Assembly: GCF_002835735.1 (NCBI RefSeq)
Contig: NZ_PISD01000021.1
Span: forward strand, 1 to 64,000
DNA length: 64,000 nt
Source of the DNA: Cytobacillus horneckiae
GTDB taxonomy: Bacteria; Bacillota; Bacilli; Bacillales; Cytobacillaceae
Direction: 5' to 3'
Shown here: positions 27,425 to 37,075 of the stretch, piece after piece
Position numbering within the stretch: position 1 is the first letter of the stretch
Layout: each line of letters starts with the position of its first letter
Program-made: the position numbers and the translations under genes
Notes under the pieces: generated by a model
Database searches by the model: none
The model's input: the letters and a program-made list of their open reading frames with translations, nothing else
Told to the model about the DNA's origin: nothing

Positions 27425-27787
27425 CCATCTCACCTGTCCAAAAGAAACTGTCACCATATCGATGGCATAATAGCATCTTATTTTTTCCCCTATCCATAGT
27501 GACACCCCGCTTACGAAATAACTGATTATTCTCATTTTAATGTTAGCATTGAATGAAGATACCGACAATAAACGGATTTTGTCGGTTATTGCGAACAGTT
27601 CATATCTCATGGAAAAATAGACTAAAAAAATTATTTTATCTTCCGAACTTAATAAGAAGGCATTTATTCGACAGCCTTTCTTCTCTGATTAACGACAAAA
27701 ACTTAAATCATTTATCGTATCGTCCGAAAATTGTCGTTTTTTTATGATAGAATAGCTTGAATCAACATTAAATTTGAGGTGGTCATA
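27425..27787. other. Divergent intergenic region, DUF4912 operon and yqzD
   Basis: No convincing gene. It contains an inverted repeat ACCGACA...TGTCGGT at about 27561-27587, and a second pair, AACGACAA and TTGTCGTT, at about 27691-27738 with a long loop. These may be operators or RNA structures. The upstream part is an N-terminal open extension of the DUF4912 frame without a ribosome site. Confidence 0.5.
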
Positions 27788-28165
27788 TTGTTATATGCAT
27801 TAATAGGGTTACTATCCCTATCAATCATTTTATTTCTATTATCCTTATTTCTTAAAGATCCTTACAAATCAATACAAGAAGAAATAGATCAGATGTCGAT
27901 TTTACATATTCAAGAAATCTACACGATTAAGAAGAAGCTCAAAATATTAGAGGAAGAACTGTTAACAAATGATACGCCACTTCCCTCTCCAATTACACAT
28001 CCATCCCCCGCTATTAAAGGAGAAGTGCACGAGATTATAAAAAGTCAGGTTTCACTGCTCGCAAAACAAGGTCTCTCCTTGGACCAAATTGCTGTGCAAT
28101 CCTCTTTAACGATTGAAGAAGTAAAAACGATACTTACTGAAAAGAAGTTTAGGGGAGAGGCATGA
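27788..28165 (+). CDS. yqzD: YqzD-like membrane-anchored coiled-coil protein
   Basis: A 125-residue protein. It begins with a membrane helix (YALIGLLSLSIILFLLSLF), followed by an amphipathic coiled coil (about residues 27-60) and a C-terminal HTH-like segment (LAKQGLSLDQIAVQSSLTIEEVKTIL). The start is TTG at 27788 with GAGGTGG 5 bases upstream; the GTG at 27779 is inside that site. It overlaps yqzC by 4 bases. In B. subtilis yqzC-yqzD also lie beside the pst genes. The function is unknown. Confidence 0.8.
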   Translation: MLYALIGLLSLSIILFLLSLFLKDPYKSIQEEIDQMSILHIQEIYTIKKKLKILEEELLTNDTPLPSPITHPSPAIKGEVHEIIKSQVSLLAKQGLSLDQIAVQSSLTIEEVKTILTEKKFRGEA

Positions 28166-28626
28166 TGAATAAAAGAAACACAAGAGCGTTTGCGTTTGGT
28201 GTATTTTTTTCTGCCATGATCATTGGAATCGTATATTTGCAATCAAATGATGACAGCAAAGAAACAGCAAATGACCTAGTGAATGCGAGAAGTCTCATTG
28301 AAAAAGAGGGATATGTTATCCTGTCTGAAGCAGAGTATAACGATAGAATTGAAACAGAGGCAGCAGCAAAAGAGGAAAAGGCGAAAGAGGAAGGTCATAC
28401 GGATAATAATGAACCAAAAATGGCAAAGCATGCATTAACAATTGAAACCGGCATGCTGCCATCAGACCTTGCGAAACAGCTTTTGGAAAAAAATATTATC
28501 GAAGATGCGGATAAGTTTGCTTCCTATCTAGATGAGTATGGATATAGTAAAAAGCTGCAGGTTGGCACATTCGAAGTAAATAATGAAATGTCTTTTAAAG
28601 AAATTGCTGAACTCATTAGTAAATAG
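28162..28626 (+). CDS. yqzC: YqzC-like membrane protein (MltG-related fold fragment)
   Basis: A 154-residue protein with an N-terminal signal-anchor (AFAFGVFFSAMIIGIVYL), a charged Lys/Glu-rich linker and a C-terminal domain. The end, LTIETGMLPSDLAKQLLEKNIIEDADKFASYLDEYGY through GTFEVNNEMSFKEIAELI, resembles the LysM-like subdomain of MltG/YceG, without its catalytic part. The start could also be the next ATG at 28165. Overlaps yqzD; terminator follows. Confidence 0.8.
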   Translation: MMNKRNTRAFAFGVFFSAMIIGIVYLQSNDDSKETANDLVNARSLIEKEGYVILSEAEYNDRIETEAAAKEEKAKEEGHTDNNEPKMAKHALTIETGMLPSDLAKQLLEKNIIEDADKFASYLDEYGYSKKLQVGTFEVNNEMSFKEIAELISK

Positions 28627-28652
28627 ACGAGGCCATCTGTCTAAATGCAATG

Positions 28653-28690
28653 CGGTTGAGAAGTTTAGAAACCTCTCATCCGTTTTTTTA
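28653..28690 (+). terminator. Terminator of yqzD-yqzC
   Basis: CGG-TTGAGA pairs with TCTCATCCG around a 14-base loop, followed by TTTTTTT on the plus strand. Confidence 0.82.
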
Positions 28691-28723
28691 TTTAATAGCG
28701 CCTTATTTTTTTATTTCTAGAAA

Positions 28724-28764
28724 TAAAAAGGCTTTCCTGATTGTAAATTCTGCAGGAAAGCCTT
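28724..28764 (-). terminator. Terminator of the pst-phoU operon
   Basis: AAGGCTTTCCTG and CAGGAAAGCCTT form a 12-base stem, followed by TTTTTA on the minus strand just after phoU. Confidence 0.9.
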
Positions 28765-28773
28765 CAATGTCAT

Positions 28774-29433
28774 TTAATTATTTAAATCAAACTGTTTTCC
28801 TTTTACTAAATAAAAAATATGCTCGGAAATATTCGTTACATGATCTGCTGCTCTTTCTAAATAACGGCAAGTAAATGAAAGCTGCGTAATTTGTGTAAGA
28901 TGCTGTGGTTTTTCCCTGCTAATTTTCATTAAGTCAATAATCGTTTGTCCATATAAATCATCAACTTCATCATCCATATCCGCCACTTTTTTAGCTTTTT
29001 TTAGATCCTCTTCATTGAAAGCCTCTAAAGACTGCTTTAACATTTTTAAGGTGATTGCATGCATTTGCTTAATATGTTCAATTGGCTTCACATGTTCTTC
29101 TGACCCGATTCTTATTGTCGCTTTTGCAATATTTACGGCAAAATCGGCAATACGCTCAATATCAGTTGCAATTTTAATTGCTACAATGATTCTGCGCAAA
29201 TCAATGGCAACCGGCTGTTGCTTCGCAATGAGCAAAATGGCAAAGTCATTTATTTCTTCATATAAGATATCTGCCTTTGTGTCATCTTCCATGATTTCTA
29301 ATGCCAGCTCGATATTATGATTTTCCAAAGCATCAATTGACCTAGATAATGCATCTTCAGCAAAATGACCCAAGTCTAATAATTTTCCTCGTAAATCCAT
29401 TAGTTCTTCATCAAATTTCTCTCTAACTGCCAT
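28774..29433 (-). CDS. phoU: Phosphate signalling protein PhoU
   Basis: A 219-residue helical protein with two PhoU repeats, each with the metal-binding type motif (AILLIAKQQPVAIDLRRIIVAIKIATDIERIAD and QITQLSFTCRYLERAADHVTN). PhoU links Pst transporter state to the phosphate-sensing kinase, and is dispensable or absent in some bacilli. The ATG at 29433 is preceded by AAAGGAG; the frame is open to 29460. It is the last gene of pstSCAB-phoU. Confidence 0.95.
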   Translation of the reverse strand: MAVREKFDEELMDLRGKLLDLGHFAEDALSRSIDALENHNIELALEIMEDDTKADILYEEINDFAILLIAKQQPVAIDLRRIIVAIKIATDIERIADFAVNIAKATIRIGSEEHVKPIEHIKQMHAITLKMLKQSLEAFNEEDLKKAKKVADMDDEVDDLYGQTIIDLMKISREKPQHLTQITQLSFTCRYLERAADHVTNISEHIFYLVKGKQFDLNN

Positions 29434-29468
29434 AATGATAAATTCTCCTTTCTTGAGCAAAAAAGCGA

Positions 29469-30293
29469 TTAGCCAAATCTGCCTGTAATATAATCCTCTG
29501 TCCGCTGATCAGCTGGATTTGAGAAGATTTGGTCAGTTTCGCTATACTCAATGACCTCACCATTAAGGAAGAAGGCCGTTTTATCAGATATCCTTGCTGC
29601 CTGTTGCATATTATGAGTAACAATAATAATACTATATTCTTTTTTTAACTCCTGAACAAGCTCTTCTACTTTTAATGTCGATATCGGATCAAGAGCAGAC
29701 GTAGGTTCATCCATTAAAATGACATCCGGTTCAATTGCCAGGCATCTTGCAATACATAGGCGTTGCTGCTGACCACCCGATAGGCCAAAAGCATTTTCAT
29801 TCAATCGGTCTTTAACCTCATCCCAAATTGCTGCTCCTTTCAGACTTTTCTCAACGATTTGGTTTAAGATTTTCTTGTCTTTAATTCCATGAATTTTTGG
29901 TCCGTAAGCGACATTTTCAAAAATAGATTTAGGAAATGGGTTAGGCTTTTGAAAAACCATGCCGACTTTTGTTCGCAGTTCTTCTACTCCATACCCTTTT
30001 TGAAGAATATTTCTGCCTCGATATTTGATTTCACCCGAAGTTTTCACATCCGGAACAAGTTCTATCATTCGATTTAATGTTTTTATATAAGTGGATTTGC
30101 CGCAACCTGATGGACCAATGATTGCTGTGACTTCCTTTTCATTTATCTCCAAATTAATATTTTTCAATGCATGATTTGTACCATACCATAAGTTTAAATC
30201 TTTCGTATGATAAACAGCTTCTTTCCTTTGACTTTCAGCATTTGCTGCTGTTTGATTTTGCTGATTATTCAGCTTTACCATCGTAGTATTCAT
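29469..30293 (-). CDS. pstB: Phosphate ABC transporter ATP-binding protein
   Basis: A 274-residue ABC ATPase. Walker A is [13 protein letters not shown] near residue 58, the signature [16 protein letters not shown] near 170, and Walker [14 protein letters not shown] near 192. The PstB-specific segment is [22 protein letters not shown]. The N-terminal 25 residues (Gln/Asn-rich) are an extra extension before the typical DLNLWYG start. GAGGAG precedes the ATG. It drives phosphate uptake with PstA and PstC. Confidence 0.96.
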   Translation of the reverse strand: MNTTMVKLNNQQNQTAANAESQRKEAVYHTKDLNLWYGTNHALKNINLEINEKEVTAIIGPSGCGKSTYIKTLNRMIELVPDVKTSGEIKYRGRNILQKGYGVEELRTKVGMVFQKPNPFPKSIFENVAYGPKIHGIKDKKILNQIVEKSLKGAAIWDEVKDRLNENAFGLSGGQQQRLCIARCLAIEPDVILMDEPTSALDPISTLKVEELVQELKKEYSIIIVTHNMQQAARISDKTAFFLNGEVIEYSETDQIFSNPADQRTEDYITGRFG

Positions 30294-30314
30294 GCGCCCA
30301 TCTCCTCTTTTAGG

Positions 30315-31193
30315 TTAATAGCGTTTTTGAAATTTATTCCTGATATATACTGCAACCGAGTTCATAATAATTAATAATGTTAATAAAACGATTATCCCTG
30401 CAGCCGCCACTGCATGAAACTCCTCTTGCGGTCTGCCAGTCCAGTTATAGATTTGCATAGGCAGAACAGTGAACATATCAAACACAGATTGCGGTAAAAA
30501 GGCAAGGAAAAGCGGAAGCCCTAAAACAACAAGCGGTGCTGTTTCACCAATTGCCCGTGACAGGGCTAAAATTCCTCCTGTTAATATCCCAGGTATGGCT
30601 GCAGGCATGACAACCCTTAAAATGGTTTGCCATTTCGTTGCACCCATACCATAAGAAGCTTCCCGCAATTCCTTTGGCACTGCTCTTATCGCTTCCTGAG
30701 AGGAAACGATGATAATTGGCAGCACAAGCAAGCTCATTGTTAAACCTGCTGCTATTACACTTGTTCCGAGTGAGAGTGCTCTGACAAATACCGTTAACCC
30801 TAATAATCCGAAAACAATGGATGGTACACCGGCAAGATTGGAAATATTCACTTGGATAAACGTAGTGAACTTCCCTTTTTTTGCATATTCCTCTAAATAA
30901 ATGGCCGTCCCTACTCCAAAAAAGAGTGTAACTGGGGCCACGACTGCCATTAGCCATACTGTACCTATTAACGCTGTTTTAACTCCAGCTTGTTCAGGAT
31001 TTCTTGAAGGCAATCCTTGCATAAACTGCCAATCAAGATATCCGATTCCTTGAGTGATGACACGATATAATAATATTCCTAAGACGAGAAGTGCAAAGAT
31101 AGTAGCTGCCATAAACAAACATTTAAACACCAAATTTTTTATTAGCCTTGGTTTCATTCTTCGCAGTATTGTTGATTCGTTGATCAGCTTCAT
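30315..31193 (-). CDS. pstA: Phosphate ABC transporter permease PstA
   Basis: A 292-residue permease with six membrane helices. The EAA loop is visible as LREASYGMGATKWQTILRVVMPAAIPGILTG (about residues 185-215). The ATG at 31193 has GGGAGG upstream and starts next to the pstC stop at 31195. It forms the channel with PstC in the cytoplasmic membrane. Confidence 0.96.
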   Translation of the reverse strand: MKLINESTILRRMKPRLIKNLVFKCLFMAATIFALLVLGILLYRVITQGIGYLDWQFMQGLPSRNPEQAGVKTALIGTVWLMAVVAPVTLFFGVGTAIYLEEYAKKGKFTTFIQVNISNLAGVPSIVFGLLGLTVFVRALSLGTSVIAAGLTMSLLVLPIIIVSSQEAIRAVPKELREASYGMGATKWQTILRVVMPAAIPGILTGGILALSRAIGETAPLVVLGLPLFLAFLPQSVFDMFTVLPMQIYNWTGRPQEEFHAVAAAGIIVLLTLLIIMNSVAVYIRNKFQKRY

Positions 31194-31194
31194 T

Positions 31195-32145
31195 TTAGTA
31201 TTCCTCCCTAAAGCGTTTAGAGATGAATTGGGCAAGAAGATTCATCATTAATGTGAAGATGAACAATGTAAATCCGACTGCATAGATGCTGTAATAAATG
31301 GTCGTTCCATATCCGGCATCTCCCTGGCTCACCTGGACAATATAAGCAGTCATTGTTTGAATAGACCCTGTCACATCCCAGCTTAAATTTGGTGTAGAAC
31401 CGCCAGCAACCGCAACGATCATCGTTTCTCCAATCGCACGGGAAACTGCTAAGACGATGGAAGCAATAATACCTGAAACCGCAGCAGGAATGACGATTTT
31501 TATCGCAACCTCAAGCTTTGTTGCACCCAATGCATAGGCCCCTTCTCTCATCGATTTTGGAACGGATGTCATCGCATCCTCTGAGAGAGAAGCAATCATC
31601 GGTGTGATCATGATTCCGATAACAATCCCAGGACTTAATGCATTGAATATTTCCAAGGAGGGAATTAAATCCCTTAGTATAGGCGTTACAAATGTTAAGG
31701 CAAAGAATCCATAAACAATGGTTGGTATCCCTGCGAGAACTTCTAATATAGGCTTAATAATCCTTCTCGTCCTGTCAGTCGCATACTCACTCAAGAAAAC
31801 AGCGGAAGCAATTCCTATAGGAACAGCTACTATCGCTGCAATGAACGCGACTTTCAATGTACCAGATATAAGCGGCAGAATTCCAAAAGATCCTTGAGTT
31901 TCTGAGAATGGATACCACTTTTGCGCGGTAAAGAATTCTTTTATCGAAACATGGTTAAAGAATGTAAAGGTTTCTGCTAATAATGTAACGACAATTCCTA
32001 CCGTTGTTAATACCGATACAATCGCCGTTAACAGCAAGATAAAAGGCACAATTTTTTCTGTTTGAATAAGTTTATTTTTTTTCTGTTTTTTTTGCTGTAT
32101 CATTTGCTGCACTGAAAAAGAATTTCTACTTTCTGGTAATGCCAT
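31195..32145 (-). CDS. pstC: Phosphate ABC transporter permease PstC
   Basis: A 316-residue permease with six membrane helices. The EAA loop runs MREGAYALGATKLEVAIKIVIPAAVSGIIAS and family segments VLAGIPTIVYGFFALT and FSETQGSFGILPLISGT are present. A charged Lys/Gln-rich tail precedes the first helix. The ATG at 32145 follows AGGGGGGA; the frame is open to 32163. The gene is separated from pstS by 82 bases containing a hairpin. Confidence 0.96.
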   Translation of the reverse strand: MALPESRNSFSVQQMIQQKKQKKNKLIQTEKIVPFILLLTAIVSVLTTVGIVVTLLAETFTFFNHVSIKEFFTAQKWYPFSETQGSFGILPLISGTLKVAFIAAIVAVPIGIASAVFLSEYATDRTRRIIKPILEVLAGIPTIVYGFFALTFVTPILRDLIPSLEIFNALSPGIVIGIMITPMIASLSEDAMTSVPKSMREGAYALGATKLEVAIKIVIPAAVSGIIASIVLAVSRAIGETMIVAVAGGSTPNLSWDVTGSIQTMTAYIVQVSQGDAGYGTTIYYSIYAVGFTLFIFTLMMNLLAQFISKRFREEY

Positions 32146-32169
32146 GGTGAATCCCCCCTTCATCCCCTT

Positions 32170-32214
32170 GATTATAAACCCTGCCCCTAAATAGATAAGG
32201 CAGTGCTTATAATC
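32170..32214 (-). promoter_or_regulatory. Hairpin between pstS and pstC
   Basis: On the minus strand GATTATAA and CTGCC pair with GGCAG and TTATAATC in an imperfect stem. There is no T-run, so it is not a strong terminator. It may stabilise or process the mRNA so that pstS is made in excess of the permease genes, a common need for binding proteins. That role is inference. Confidence 0.5.
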
Positions 32215-32227
32215 GGTTTCCGCTATA

Positions 32228-33223
32228 TTACTTTAAGCCTTCAATCGTTTTTAAGCCTTCTTCATAATCTTCATCTTTAAGTTTTACATAGCCTACATCT
32301 TCTGAAAGGACGCCGGCATTTTCCATTACGAATTTAACAAATTCATATGTTTCTTCATTTTTCAATGATTCGTTTTTAACGTAAATGTACAGTGGTCTTG
32401 ATAACGGAGCGTATTCACCGCTTTCAACTGTATCATGCGTCGGCTCTACTGCTCCACTTCCTCCATCCACTGGCACAACTTTCAGTTTATCTTTGTTTTC
32501 AACATAGTAAGCAAATCCAAAGAATCCAATAGCGTTTTTATCACCTGCAACACCTTGAACAAGAATGTTATCATCCTCTGAAAGCGTTGCTTGTTCAACG
32601 ATTGGTGAATCCTCTAGGATTACTTCGTTGAAGTAGTCATACGTACCGGAGTCCGTACCTGGAGAGTAGAATTTAATTTCTTCATCTGGCCATTCAGGAC
32701 GGATATCCGACCATTTTTTTGTTTCTCCAGAGTCTACCCAAATTTCTTTTAATTCTTCAACTGTTAAATGATCTACCCAATCATTTTCTTTATTTACTAC
32801 AATTGAAAGGCCGTCATTGGCTAATTTTAATTCAGTGTAATCAATGCCCGCTTCCTCTAATTGAGCTTTTTCTTCATCTTTAATTTCACGAGAAGCATTG
32901 CTGATATCTGTTGTGCCAGCAATGAATTGTTTAAACCCGCCGCCTGTGCCCGAGGAGGCTACTGAAACTTTGACTCCCGGCTGCTCCATACCGAACTCCT
33001 CAACAACTGCTTCCATAATTGGATATACTGTTGAAGATCCATCGATATTAATCTCACCTTGAAGCTGTTTATTTTCTTCATTAGCTGATTCCGTTGCTGA
33101 TCCATTCGATTGAGAACCATTTCCATTTCCTGTTCCCTCATCCGAAGCGCCGCATGCCGCTGTGAATGCTAGCACCGATCCTACCATCAATGACGTTGCC
33201 ACATACTTAAATCGTTTCTTCAT
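32228..33223 (-). CDS. pstS: Phosphate-binding lipoprotein PstS
   Basis: A 331-residue extracellular solute-binding protein. The signal peptide ends in lipobox FTAAC, so Cys24 is lipidated. A Gly/Ser/Asn/Glu-rich linker follows. Phosphate ligands are in [31 protein letters not shown] and [12 protein letters not shown]. It captures phosphate for PstCAB. The upstream region has an array of PhoP-type hexamers, so it should be induced by phosphate starvation. Confidence 0.96.
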   Translation of the reverse strand: MKKRFKYVATSLMVGSVLAFTAACGASDEGTGNGNGSQSNGSATESANEENKQLQGEINIDGSSTVYPIMEAVVEEFGMEQPGVKVSVASSGTGGGFKQFIAGTTDISNASREIKDEEKAQLEEAGIDYTELKLANDGLSIVVNKENDWVDHLTVEELKEIWVDSGETKKWSDIRPEWPDEEIKFYSPGTDSGTYDYFNEVILEDSPIVEQATLSEDDNILVQGVAGDKNAIGFFGFAYYVENKDKLKVVPVDGGSGAVEPTHDTVESGEYAPLSRPLYIYVKNESLKNEETYEFVKFVMENAGVLSEDVGYVKLKDEDYEEGLKTIEGLK

Positions 33224-33267
33224 ACTCTACTCCCCCTAAAGAATCAGTTGTTTTGTCCTACACCCCC

Positions 33268-33360
33268 ATCATAAGACCACAACATTAATCCGGTTTTAAC
33301 CAGTTGTAAATATTCTGTAAACGCATGTGAAGATGTGTAAAAGTATGTAAAGATAGTAAA
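33268..33360 (-). promoter_or_regulatory. Pho box and promoter of pstS
   Basis: On the minus strand seven TTTACA-like hexamers occur at 10-11 base steps: TTTACT (33355-33360), TTTACA (33346-33351), TTTACA (33336-33341), TTCACA (33326-33331), TTTACA (33316-33321), TTTACA (33305-33310) and TTAAAA (33294-33299). Twenty bases further is a -10-like TATGAT at 33268-33273, with no good -35 box. This is the expected layout of a PhoP-activated promoter. Confidence 0.85.
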
Positions 33361-33416
33361 GATGGCACAATGGTACCTGTCACCCACAAATTTCTACAAA
33401 ATTCGACAATCGTAAC

Positions 33417-33467
33417 AAAAAAGCGAAGCAACATCTTTACTAGTTAGATGCTGCTTCGCTTTTTTTG
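33417..33467. terminator. Terminator between pbpA and pstS
   Basis: AGCGAAGCAACATC pairs with GATGCTGCTTCGCT with a single mismatch, flanked by T-runs on both strands. It ends pbpA and could also act on the other strand. It lies in a 372-base gap (33224-33595) with the Pho box; no gene is seen. Confidence 0.9.
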
Positions 33468-33595
33468 TTTGGTTTTTTTTAAAGTTATTTTTAATTGTTT
33501 TGATTGATTTAATGATTGATTTGCAAATGCAAATGCTTTGATGGAAAGAAAAAATAGAGCTGGATGATTATTTAAGTTGGCTTAACTAAATGGTT

Positions 33596-35770
33596 TTACT
33601 CTCCGTCTTCTTCATTTTCTCCATCCTCATTCGTCACATCGATTGCTTCCTGCTTTGTGATGTCGTCTGTATTTTGATTTGATTTACGTTCTTCCTTAAT
33701 TTCAAAATAAGCATCCAATACACGCTCAGCAATTTTCATATTGGCTTTATGATCGACACTGCCTTGGAATGCCCATGGCACCAATACAGAGATGGCTACT
33801 TCCGGATTATTATGCGGCGCATAGCCTACAAAGCTTAAGTTCATCACTTCCGGAGGCTCATCATATTTGCTGCGCTCAGGACCGTCATAGAATGCTTCAG
33901 CAGTACCTGTTTTACCAGCTGGTTTGTAATCCTTTTTGCCAAAATACACTACACCTGTACCGCCTGTTTCCTGTGTTACTTGGCGGAATCCCTCTTGTAC
34001 ACGGTCAATCCATTCATCCTTTGCATCAACCTTATTTAGTACCTTTGGAGAAATTTCTTGCACAATTGGCCCCAGCTCCTCATTTTCCGTAAGCGGTTCT
34101 CTAATTTCCTTCACGATATGAGGCTCCATCCGATTTCCGCCATTGGCAATCGTGGAAATATATTGGGCAAGCTGCATATTGGAATACGTATCATACTGGC
34201 CGATGGAAAGGTCAAGCATGAAACCTGGCAGTTTGCTTGTTCCTTTAAAGCCTGTTTGTTCATTTGGCAAATCAATCCCTGTTCGAACACCTAAGCCAAA
34301 TTGTGCGAAAGAATCTCTAATTATGTTAAACCCTTCAGGATCCAGTGGAAGTGCTTTATTATATTCATATCTTCCTCCACCGATTCTGATGACTGTTTCG
34401 AACATGTATACGTTGGAAGACACCCTCAATGCATGTACATCACTGATTGGGCCAAAACTCTTCCATGATTTTTTCTCAGGTGTGCCAGCTATTTTTAACG
34501 GGCGGTCATTAAATACGGTTCCTGGGCTAATGACGCCTTCTTTATATCCAGTTAGTATTGTTGCACCCTTTATAACTGATCCAGCATTATAAGTTGTTGT
34601 AATATTACCTAGAGCATCATCTGTCATCCTGCTTTGACCAGTCTCTTCATCTTTAACGATTTTTCTTCCAGCCATCGTTAAAATCTCACCGCTGTAAGGA
34701 TCAGATAATACAACATAAGCACGGTCAAGCAAGCCTGTGCCTGGAGAACCTTTGGCTGAACGTAATTCTTCCTCAAGAATTTTTTCAACTTCTAGCTGCA
34801 AATCCATATCAATACTTAAAACAAGGTCTTTTCCTCTCTGTCCTTCAGAGATTGGAATCGTTTCAAGCACTGTCCCGCCCTTATCTGTCACATTTTTCAC
34901 CTTAGCCTTTTGTCCATGCAATACTTCTTCATATTGAAGCTCAATGTAGCTTTTTCCTACACGGTCATTGCGGCTGTAGTCACGTGCTAAATAATAATCA
35001 AGCTGCTCTGCAGGCACGCCCTCCTCCGAACTGGAAACTGAGCCAAGCACAGATTTTAAAGTTTTATCGAAGGTGTAATATCTCTCCCAATCCGTAGTCG
35101 TATCTACACCAGGAAGATGCTGCAAATTCTCACTTACAATCGCAAATTCCTTATCCGTCACATCTTTATTTTTAACGATTTGCGGAGTTAAGGCGTATCC
35201 GCTCGAAAAATCACGGTAAATCGCAATAATTTCTTTATCTTGATCTGTTAACTCATCAAGCTCTTCTTCAGTAATCCGATCTAATGTGAGCTGATACACT
35301 TCCTTATCGAATTCAGATCCTTCCATTTCTTCTTTTAAAGCATCCTGTTCTGATTGTGGCACCTTTTCTTCTGCACGCTCAGGATTAATGATAATCCAAT
35401 AATCCTTCATATCCCTTTCTCTAACCTTGCTCGAATCTTTATCAATTAACTTCGCTAGCTTTTCTGCAGTATCAAGCATCTCCTCTTGACTTGCACCATT
35501 ATTTGTATATGTAATGGCATTTTGCGGCATATTGTCCACAACAATCTTTCCTGTACTATCATAAATCTTTCCTCGCGGCACCGGATTGTTCACCGTTATA
35601 TCCTCGGTTCGTTCTATTTCACGCTTATAATCATCTCCATAAACAATTTGCACAAACCCTAACCGAAATATAAGCACAGAAAATAGCAAAAACACAATTA
35701 AGAAGAGCATGTTCAGCCGAAAAGAAACATGATTCTTCTTTTTCTTTTTATTCAATAGTAATAACCACAC
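33596..35770 (-). CDS. pbpA: Penicillin-binding protein 2A (class B transpeptidase)
   Basis: A 724-residue membrane-anchored transpeptidase used in lateral wall synthesis and spore outgrowth. One N-terminal membrane helix (LFLIVFLLFSVLIFRLGFV) is followed by the PBP dimer domain with PRGKIYDSTGKIVVDN. The catalytic SxxK is in AGSVIKGAT near residue 400, the SxN in RVSSNVYMFE, and the KTG in AGKTGTAEAF near 622. The C-terminal tail is acidic. The GTG start at 35770 is poor, because AGGGAA abuts it; a TTG at 35755 is possible. It lies between yqgE and pst, as in B. subtilis. Confidence 0.93.
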   Translation of the reverse strand: MWLLLLNKKKKKNHVSFRLNMLFLIVFLLFSVLIFRLGFVQIVYGDDYKREIERTEDITVNNPVPRGKIYDSTGKIVVDNMPQNAITYTNNGASQEEMLDTAEKLAKLIDKDSSKVRERDMKDYWIIINPERAEEKVPQSEQDALKEEMEGSEFDKEVYQLTLDRITEEELDELTDQDKEIIAIYRDFSSGYALTPQIVKNKDVTDKEFAIVSENLQHLPGVDTTTDWERYYTFDKTLKSVLGSVSSSEEGVPAEQLDYYLARDYSRNDRVGKSYIELQYEEVLHGQKAKVKNVTDKGGTVLETIPISEGQRGKDLVLSIDMDLQLEVEKILEEELRSAKGSPGTGLLDRAYVVLSDPYSGEILTMAGRKIVKDEETGQSRMTDDALGNITTTYNAGSVIKGATILTGYKEGVISPGTVFNDRPLKIAGTPEKKSWKSFGPISDVHALRVSSNVYMFETVIRIGGGRYEYNKALPLDPEGFNIIRDSFAQFGLGVRTGIDLPNEQTGFKGTSKLPGFMLDLSIGQYDTYSNMQLAQYISTIANGGNRMEPHIVKEIREPLTENEELGPIVQEISPKVLNKVDAKDEWIDRVQEGFRQVTQETGGTGVVYFGKKDYKPAGKTGTAEAFYDGPERSKYDEPPEVMNLSFVGYAPHNNPEVAISVLVPWAFQGSVDHKANMKIAERVLDAYFEIKEERKSNQNTDDITKQEAIDVTNEDGENEEDGE

Positions 35771-35804
35771 TTCCCTATTTTGATCTTACTTTCTATTTTA
35801 AAAG

Positions 35805-35842
35805 AAAACGACAAATAATTCTATAAAGAACCATTTGTCGTC
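35805..35842 (-). terminator. Terminator after yqgE
   Basis: ACGACAAAT pairs with ATTTGTCGT across a 15-base loop on the minus strand, followed by a T-rich tract. Confidence 0.8.
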
Positions 35843-35863
35843 ATGGAGAAAAATTTAACATCT

Positions 35864-37075
35864 TCACGAAATATTAATTTTTCTTATATAAAAGTAGATG
35901 ATACTATGACCGATGCCTAAAATTAAGAGCAAAACCGGGATACTGTATTTGTCATCGAAAAATACAACCGCTGCAATAAACGCTAAAATCGAAACAATCC
36001 TGCCCACATTTAAAAATAGCTCACGAACCACAATATACTCAATCCTCATTTCAGCCGCCTTCCATGCTGTACCAATCACGTCATATGACATCGAAACATA
36101 AGGAACGAGCATCAGTGGATAAGCAACAGCGATAACTGCAGCATAAAGAAGAAGCTTTGGATAAGTCACTTCAAAAATAATTAAAAATATGGAGGCGTAA
36201 AGTAAACTTCCTCCGATAAGAATGGCCGCTTTGCGATGATTCTTTTTTAACAATCTCGAAACAAGATAATAACATACTAAGGCGATGCCTGAGTTAACTA
36301 ATCCAAAGGTTCCTAAAGCAAGCTCACTTCCAGTTGAGATAAACACAAATACCGAAACGACAAATGCAAAGGTACCTTCTCGCAGCCCTTGAAAAAAATG
36401 GGCATTAGTGATTCTTTTCCAATTAATATTATTCTTTCGCTCTGCCACAATTCTCTGAAACCAATACTTCCCGTTGGCAGGTCTTCTTTTAATAAAAAAG
36501 CTCAAAAATACAGCAATGCCAAACAGACCAAGCGAAAGGCCAAAAATTACTGAATAACCAGTAAAGGCTTCCATCCTAGATATGATAAACCCTGCTGAAA
36601 TCGGTCCAATCATACCCCCAATCGAAGAGAGCAGACCAAGAAATCCATTAAAGAAATCGCGATTTTCAGGATCAGTAATTTCGAAGGTAAGCACATTAAA
36701 TGCAAGCCAATAAAAACCCGATCCTACTCCTAACAAAGCGCCAAGCACAAGAAGATATTTCGATGCATTACTGCCTGCGAGAAGAACCATGACATAGAAA
36801 ATAGATAAAAAAATCACGCCCAGTCTTAAAACAATGACGCGATCAATTTTCTTTGCCCATCTGCCTGCGATGATAAATGTAATCGGCTGAAACACGACAG
36901 TCGCTAAATTATATAATCCCAGGTCCAAATATTTTCCAGATTGTTTCCACAAAAAAATATTCACAAAAGTATTGGATAAAGCAATACTTAAGGAATATAA
37001 CCCTCCAATAACAAGCAATAGTGTTAAATCTCTCGTTAAGTCAACATCACCAATGATTTTTTGTATTTTACTCAT
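35864..37075 (-). CDS. yqgE: MFS transporter YqgE
   Basis: A 403-residue major facilitator superfamily protein with about 12 membrane helices. The cytoplasmic A-type loop is GRWAKKIDRVIVLRLG, near residue 65. A central hydrophilic loop (IKRRPANGKYWFQ...) splits two six-helix halves. The substrate is unknown. The ATG at 37075 is preceded by AAAGGGGAG; the frame is open to 37120. It is transcribed with its own terminator. Confidence 0.88.
   Translation of the reverse strand: MSKIQKIIGDVDLTRDLTLLLVIGGLYSLSIALSNTFVNIFLWKQSGKYLDLGLYNLATVVFQPITFIIAGRWAKKIDRVIVLRLGVIFLSIFYVMVLLAGSNASKYLLVLGALLGVGSGFYWLAFNVLTFEITDPENRDFFNGFLGLLSSIGGMIGPISAGFIISRMEAFTGYSVIFGLSLGLFGIAVFLSFFIKRRPANGKYWFQRIVAERKNNINWKRITNAHFFQGLREGTFAFVVSVFVFISTGSELALGTFGLVNSGIALVCYYLVSRLLKKNHRKAAILIGGSLLYASIFLIIFEVTYPKLLLYAAVIAVAYPLMLVPYVSMSYDVIGTAWKAAEMRIEYIVVRELFLNVGRIVSILAFIAAVVFFDDKYSIPVLLLILGIGHSIIYFYIRKINIS

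Noticed and set aside
28650-28874. A 74-codon plus-strand ORF after yqzC
   Set aside because: It begins in the yqzC terminator hairpin and runs through another terminator into phoU antisense.
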